A DNA stretch of 64,000 bases from Jackrogersella multiformis (Eukaryota; Ascomycota; Sordariomycetes; Xylariales; Hypoxylaceae), in contig CADCXD010000009.1 in assembly GCA_902806575.1 (NCBI GenBank), positions 2,914,001 through 2,978,000 of the forward strand, given 5' to 3'. Each line of letters starts with the position of its first letter. Within the stretch, counting starts at the first letter, position 1. Shown one piece after another: positions 58,465-64,000 of the stretch. The translations under genes and the position numbers were made by a program. The notes under the pieces were generated by a model. That model searched no databases. It saw only the letters and a program-made list of their open reading frames with translations, and was not told where the DNA came from.

Positions 58465-59677
58465 ATGGAGTCTCACGAAGAGCTTTTAGCCTGGGCCACC
58501 AGCCAAGGTGTCAAGCTCACTGGTATCATGCCAAAACGCATCCCCGGCCGCGGCATCGGTATTCTGGCGACCAGGGCGATTAAGGTATGAATGTTTTACC
58601 ATCTCTAACTACTCCGAAAGCTACCTCTAAGTAGAGGTCTTGCTGTACGCATCGACTGACTTTCAATAGCCCGAGGAGGTTTTAATGGAGATACCTACGG
58701 CTTGTCTACGTAGCATAGACACAGTCCGCAAGCCCATCATCCGTCGCCTCCCAAAGACCATCTCCGTCCATGGCTTACTAGCCACCGACATGGCCTTGGA
58801 TAGATCCGCCAAGTACGCAGTCTGGAATGCGGTGTATCCAACGTCCGAGGACTTAATCGGAATGCCGCTAGTCTGGCCACAGGAGCTGCGTAAATTGCTA
58901 CCCCCGGTGGCGCGGGACCTTCTCGCGAAGCAAGACGTTAAACTCGCTCAGGATTGGGCTGCGGTGTCGGTGGCATTTCCACAACAGCTAGATCAGATGC
59001 AGTACAGGTACGCGTGGATGCTGGTTAACACGCGAACATTCTATTACGTGAACGCGAAGTTGAAGAGGAGGGCTAAGGATGACCACATGTGCCTCCAGCC
59101 CGTCGCGGACCTATTCAATCACGGCGACGAGGGCTGCAACGTAGCATTCGACCAGGATGGATTCGCGATTAAGAGCAAGCGCGCATATGTCAAGGGCGAG
59201 GAGGTCAAGATCTGCTACGGTAGGCATTGCGGGGATTTCCTGCTGGTTGAGTACGGGTTCGTGATGGATGATAATCGCTGGGATGAGGTTTTACTCGATG
59301 ACGTGCTCCTACGGAGATTAAGCGCACGACAGAAGGAGAGACTGGAGGAGGTAGGGTTCTTAGGGAAATATGTTCTGGACCGGGAGACTGTCTGTTACAG
59401 GACCCAGGTTGCCGTGAGGCTACTTTGCTGCGGAGTCAGGGAATGGAAGAGTTTTGTAGATGGAACGGATGATGGCGAACGCAACCAGAGAGGAGCGAAC
59501 CAATTAATCTTGGACCTACTGCAGGAGCAGAATGAGGTCACCAAGAAGGCAATCTCCGATATCGAGGCTCTGGTTATTGGTGACCAGCAGCAAAGGGAGG
59601 TACTGGTTAAGAGGTGGAGGCAGATTCAATACCTGGTCGAGACGAATATTGCACATCTCAAGGACAACGATAAGTGA
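58465..59677 (+). CDS. SET-domain protein lysine methyltransferase (SETD6/RKM-like)
   Basis: Two exons, 58465-58584 and 58670-59677 (85-nt intron), give 375 aa. The split SET domain shows KRIPGRGIGILATRAIK at the N-terminus, PVADLFNHG with N189-H190 (AdoMet pocket), and GEEVKICYGRH then LLVEYGFV (catalytic Tyr region). The part after about 260 resembles the Rubisco-LSMT substrate-binding domain (KERLEEVGFLGKY, RTQVAVRLLCCGVREW). This type usually methylates ribosomal or other non-histone proteins in cytosol or nucleus; the target is not predictable here. Start ATG is in good context and the first exon supplies the first SET motif. Confidence 0.9.
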
Positions 59678-59924
59678 ACGTAGAATATTCACAATAAAAT
59701 ATAATTATAACTTGGTTAGTCAAAGCTGGATTTGTAAATATTGATAGATGGGTGTTCATGATAATATATACACAAGTCACAAAAGCTGACTTGCACCCAA
59801 GTCCTTTTTCCCCCTTGCCCAAACGCCTTATCACGATGCTCGGTTCCCCCCCGTTTTTAACATATCTCCCAAATGAAGTATCTCATAATACAAGAGTAAT
59901 TCATATATTATACAGCCGGCGCCC
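59678..59924. other. short gap between convergent genes
   Basis: No gene seen. Confidence 0.45.
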
Positions 59925-60554
59925 TTAGCTTTGGGGATTCGACGATAGACCTGACTCTTTTCTTATAGCCTCTTTTCTTGCCTTCGCTTCTTCGGCATCG
60001 AGGAAGTCCTGTCGTAACATATCCTCCTTACGTTTCCGCACCGCTTCTTCTTGTACCGTCCATACTATCTTGGTGTTAGCACATCCTTTATGATCCGTCC
60101 ATGGAATCCCCGAATGCCTCTTCTCCAGCGCAGAGCACAAGATTAAGGGTTTCCGGTGGGAATCAGATAGGTTGGGGAGTCTCGCACGTACTCGGCTTAT
60201 CCGATTTCGAGTACACTTTGAGCTGGTTAACAAAGTCGTCGAACTCTTTCTGCCTTTCGTACCGGCGCTCTAGACTCTTTTTCTGTAGGTCTGGGTTGTA
60301 CTTCTTGAATAGCTCCTCGTCGGTCGGCTGCACCCACACGACGAATGCCGGCCCGCCTACGCATACTACAGCTCCGCTGATGGTTGGGTATGTGTATGTT
60401 AGCTTTCTTGCTGTGTCATGTGGCGCTTAACGCTGATGTTGGCGGCCTCATGTGGCCAAGATGGATATATCAGGCGGGTGGATAATTAGAGCGCGCTTAC
60501 TTACACAGCCAACATCTTAAGCCATGTTCCAAGCCTTCCTGACCTAGCCGCCAT
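59925..60554 (-). CDS. CBP4: cytochrome bc1 assembly factor CBP4
   Basis: Inner-membrane protein that helps cytochrome b mature into complex III. Three exons: 60554-60505, 60376-60192 and 60064-59925, 124 aa. The protein starts MAARSGRLGTWLKMLAV and continues VVCVGGPAFVVWVQPTDEEL (single span then the conserved PT-EEL), FKKYNPDLQKKSLERRYERQ, KEFDDFVNQLKVYSKSDKP and IWTVQEEAVRKRK, a typical fungal CBP4. The basic C-terminal helix continues to the end. The first exon and second junction are recovered only by splicing; without them only the C-terminal third appears as an open frame. Confidence 0.93.
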
Positions 60555-63500
60555 CTTGGTGAGATTCTGCTGCTATTATGTCGCGCCTGTTGATTGGCGC
60601 AGGTGAAGTGTGTGGAAAAGCGCATAAAGATCGAGGTTCAAGATCTTCTGCTCAATACTATGTAAAGGTGGGTGATAAAGGTGGGTAAGCTAAGGTCAAT
60701 GACGAAACCTTGGAAGTTCATTGCTTAGGGTCCTACATTACATAATTTCATGTGGCTAGTATCGTGTGGCTTGATCATGGATATCACAAATCCTTACCGT
60801 TCGATTGGGCCAACAGATCTGTAAGTTCGGTGTTTCATCCACATCCTTGTCTCACGTGAACACCTTCTAGAGTTTCAACATCAGCCTATGGGTGACCTCC
60901 ATACCTACATATGTACATAGGTACCTACCTAGTAGAACATTACATACTCTAGGTACCTAGGTAGCTTAGGAAGGCGCAGAGGTTCTTCTACGACAAAATA
61001 CATTGAAAGTTTGCCGCCTACAAAATCTAGCAATTTTTTATTACCTAGATGGATTCTTGGTAAAATTTGAATATTGATAAAATTTTGCCCTTAAATGATA
61101 ATCTGCTGTTTCAAACAATTCGGTTGACCCCACGTTGTTGTCATAATGCTGGGTAGGTCCCCAGCTTTCTTCGTACCTTAGATATAGATATCCCAGTGGC
61201 TTGGGTTATCTATTAGCGCTTCTTAGCGTCGTGACGCACGATGCTTGTGTCAGTGTCACCATTTAGAATTGATGAAACTTCCAATACCTACGAGCAATAC
61301 CTAGCATTAATTGTCATTGATGTTGTACGTAAACGTGCGTCTAATGAATGGTAAACAATATATTCTCCTGTAGCCTCTTGTGTTTCTAAAGTAGGTACCC
61401 GACCTTGGATACCACCTTTTATCCCCTATTAATTCTAACGTGTTCACCGGGTCGGGTCTTCCCGCGGGGTTGACATGTTCGCCATGTATAATCATGAAAG
61501 TTGTTTAAAGATAAGCTTCAAGTAGACCATGACAGTTTTTATTACCATATCTCAGTATTCCTAAATTCCAAAAAAGAAGGGTTTATTCTCATATTACATG
61601 TATGTATATAGTAATGGTTGAATAATAACATTGTCCCTGCTCCCGGCATTACGAGTGGACATGTTCATGCTAACAGGGGGCGGATGAGGCTGGCTTCAAT
61701 CTCTGAGAGGTACTCGAAGGGGCTGGTACGCCAATCATATCCTACAGCTACGTCGGCCCTTGTTGGTTTTGATACTGTGACTTTACTTCGCCATGACCGA
61801 ATTATATATAGCATGTCTTAAGATGCCACGAATCCATTTCCACGCCTAGAGTCCTAAGCAGTAGCTTTTAAGCGGGATAGACAGAAGAGACACGAGTAGG
61901 AAACCGAGGATGAATATCTCCAAATAAGATTTTGATCAGACTTTACTCTTCTTGCCTATATGCTATATGTTGCAGACATATCCAGGTGCTTAATATAGGT
62001 GCATAAGTGTCTTCTAAGGTTGTTACCTCTCTACCACCTAGTACCTGGTAGTACCTAAGCATGCACCTAGGAGGAGGTAAGTAATGCAGACTTTAGAACA
62101 CTGTCGTGTATCCATCCTTGTTTTATCTTTAGACATCTGGCTACCTACCTACCTAGTTAAGACGGGCTATGTTTAGGTAAGGAGAATGAAGTGCTCAGGT
62201 GGCTGACATTGTTAAAACTGGTTCAAAATAAGGTAGGTATCAAAAATAGAAGGATAGAAAATAGAAGGATCCATAGGAGAAGGCTTAACCATGAGTACAA
62301 CCACCTAGTAGTAAGTACTATGTATTCGTCCAATATGCAGAGTACCTACCCGAAAATTGTAAAACATCTCATTTCTCAGGCCTCCTGATGAGGTCGTCTT
62401 GGCATCGGACCGGACCAAATCGAATAACTGTCTTCGAATGAGCCACCTACCTAGGTAGCAGCCTAAGAGGTAAGTACCTGGCAGCTGCCTGGTAAGCTGA
62501 TCGCCGTAAAGAGGTACCTACCTACATCTCCCAACTTCACCAACTTCCAAGGTTGGCACTAAAATAGGTATGTGCCTAGGTAGGTAGCTTCTTAGCGCGT
62601 GGGCATCCCGCCTGGACTCGGATAGCTTTACCGGCGCAGTTGCCATTTACTTTACCTCCAGGGCTACCTCTTGCCAGTACTAGCCAGTACCTTACCTTAT
62701 GTACCTACCTAGGTACCTACTAGTACGTTAGGAGGGGCAGCAGTATTAACTTTTATACCTGTCTAGGCAGGTACATATTATAATTAGGATCCTCGAGGTT
62801 CCAATTGTTGTTACCCGACTTGCCGACTCATCTCAACTTCACTTTTCTTTCCTTTTCAAATTCCTGCACGATCTTCCCAGTTATTCTTCTTCTTCCCATC
62901 CCCATCCCCTTCTGCAGCGCAGACGTAATAATAATAATTCGGACTGGGAGGTAGAAAGAAGAAAAGAAAGGGTGATGCTTGTTATCCAGACACCTATGCG
63001 CAGACCCTAGTGCATTCCTTTCATCACCAACCTACCTAGCAGTTATTCACTGTTCACACATCATTATTGGGTCATCGGCAAAGTTTCGCCGTTCCACTCT
63101 CTTTCTTCATCCCTCCTAATATACTTTGTTGTCCAGCCTGAGTCCTGAGTCCCGAGCCCTGACGCTATTTCGCTGCCACACGAGAGGCTACAAAGTACAG
63201 GCATAAGGCTTCCAAGCTTGTTGCTTGCAGGTACCTAGTTGACGAAACATTTCTCTCAACTCACAATTCATTCGTACCTAGGTATGATGCTCTAGCGCAT
63301 GTGCATCGCCTGCCTCTACCACACCACGGCTTTCCCGGAAACATCTTGTCATTCATTCATTCACAGGCGACATCGGTGCGTTAGCCTTCGAGTGAATCCC
63401 CTACCAGGTACATAGTATTCTCGCATGCGCCAGCCATCATCCTGTGCCGTGCCATCCTTAGAAAAGTTTGATCCCGCAGTGCGTCTCGGACAAAGCTTGC

Positions 63501-63876
63501 CAGCCAATCCCGAGGCAACTCCTGCTGCCTTTCCGCATACACTGGCCTCCCGAAACCGACGATCATTACTGAGCCGAAACGCTCAGGTACAACTATAGAT
63601 CCACGAATTAATACTCTTGCGCCAAGCTTCTAGTTTTATTCCGGACCTGACTGTTCGTCGCTAGAAATACATCAGTGCAATTCACTAACACATATCATTG
63701 TTTAACTCAATTCCGCATTTCGGTTAGAAACAAGAGAAAGAAAGCCCTGTGCTTAGGGGGAGATTTGATAGTGGCTAAAAGCCAAGTGGTAACCTTCCCA
63801 GGGCACCACCCTACGACATCCTAAGCTACCTAGGTAGCTAGTACGAGACTATTGGGCTTTAAATTGCGTTGCGAAA
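60555..63876. other. 3.3-kb intergenic region / long leader of the last gene
   Basis: No gene supported. TACCTAGGTA palindromes are frequent (about 60920-60965, 62440-62460, 62570-62590, 62700-62722). From about 62820 the plus strand is C/T-rich with CTTTCC and CTTCTTC tracts and then mixed sequence up to the ATG at 63877, suggesting a promoter and a long 5' UTR with possible introns and short upstream open frames. Confidence 0.5.
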
Positions 63877-64000
63877 ATGGCGTACAACGGCGGATATCAA
63901 GATCAACAACGTCCCTATGCTGGACCAGCAGCCCGAGTACCTCGTGGACCCTCTCGAGAAGGATATCATCCAGGACCGCAACAGTATGACCAGTATCAAG
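63877..64000 (+). CDS. 5' end of a gene cut by the window edge
   Basis: An ATG preceded by GCGAAA opens a frame that stays open to the window end (41 codons). It reads MAYNGGYQDQQRPYAGPAAR and continues Gly/Gln/Tyr/Pro-rich, a disordered N-terminus. Such leaders occur on several large fungal proteins (chitin synthases, kinases, coat proteins), so the product cannot be named. Confidence 0.6.
   Translation, partial: MAYNGGYQDQQRPYAGPAARVPRGPSREGYHPGPQQYDQYQ

Noticed and set aside
1..64000. CRISPR arrays, secondary-metabolite cluster or bacterial-type operon
   Set aside because: No spaced direct repeats of that kind, no PKS/NRPS/terpene core enzyme, and genes are monocistronic with introns.

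Overview
The window reads as nuclear DNA of a filamentous ascomycete (Pezizomycotina). Evidence: short GT-AG introns of about 50-160 nt, pyrimidine-rich leaders, an extremely AT-rich block that looks mutated by RIP (repeat-induced point mutation), and a gene set with typical ascomycete domain architectures (Dld1-type D-lactate dehydrogenase, AIM11, CBP4, Rax1-like, two-Myb telomere-type protein, DUF7704). I cannot fix the genus. Many intergenic stretches carry the palindrome TACCTAGGTA and its extensions.

Layout. 1-2708 is an AT-rich, gene-free block with a sharp right edge. 2709-8313 has ordinary base composition but no gene I can support. From 8314 on the window is gene-bearing: D-lactate dehydrogenase (+), cellular RNA-dependent RNA polymerase with an N-terminal RRM-like segment (+), NAC beta subunit (+), tRNA adenosine deaminase Tad1 (-), ribosomal protein L24 (+), Prx5-type peroxiredoxin (-), NTF2-like/DUF1348 protein (+), Rax1-like RGS membrane protein (+), pantothenate kinase (+), tRNA-Val(AAC) (-), a Cys-rich hypothetical protein with an apparent frameshift (-), AIM11 (-), a small orphan (-), a 2OG-Fe(II) oxygenase (+), ribosomal protein S4 (-), a two-Myb telobox protein (-), a DUF7704 membrane protein (+), an RRM/Gly-rich CPSF6-like protein (-), Sec61 gamma (+), a DCAF11/LEC14B-like WD40 protein (-), a SET-domain methyltransferase (+), CBP4 (-), and the 5' end of a gene cut by the window edge (+).

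Most genes are unrelated housekeeping functions (translation, ER translocation, CoA synthesis, mitochondrial respiration, redox defence) and there is no biosynthetic cluster. The parts outside routine annotation are: the RIP-like block lying about 10 kb from an RdRP gene, a 131-bp fold-back element with 55-bp arms and a 5-bp target-site duplication (37264-37404), two intergenic zones with fragments of decayed coding sequence on the minus strand (about 28.5-29.5 kb and 42.9-43.7 kb), and the dispersed TACCTAGGTA palindromes. Exon boundaries given below were worked out by hand from splice consensus and reading-frame continuity. I did not find a convincing new multi-gene system.
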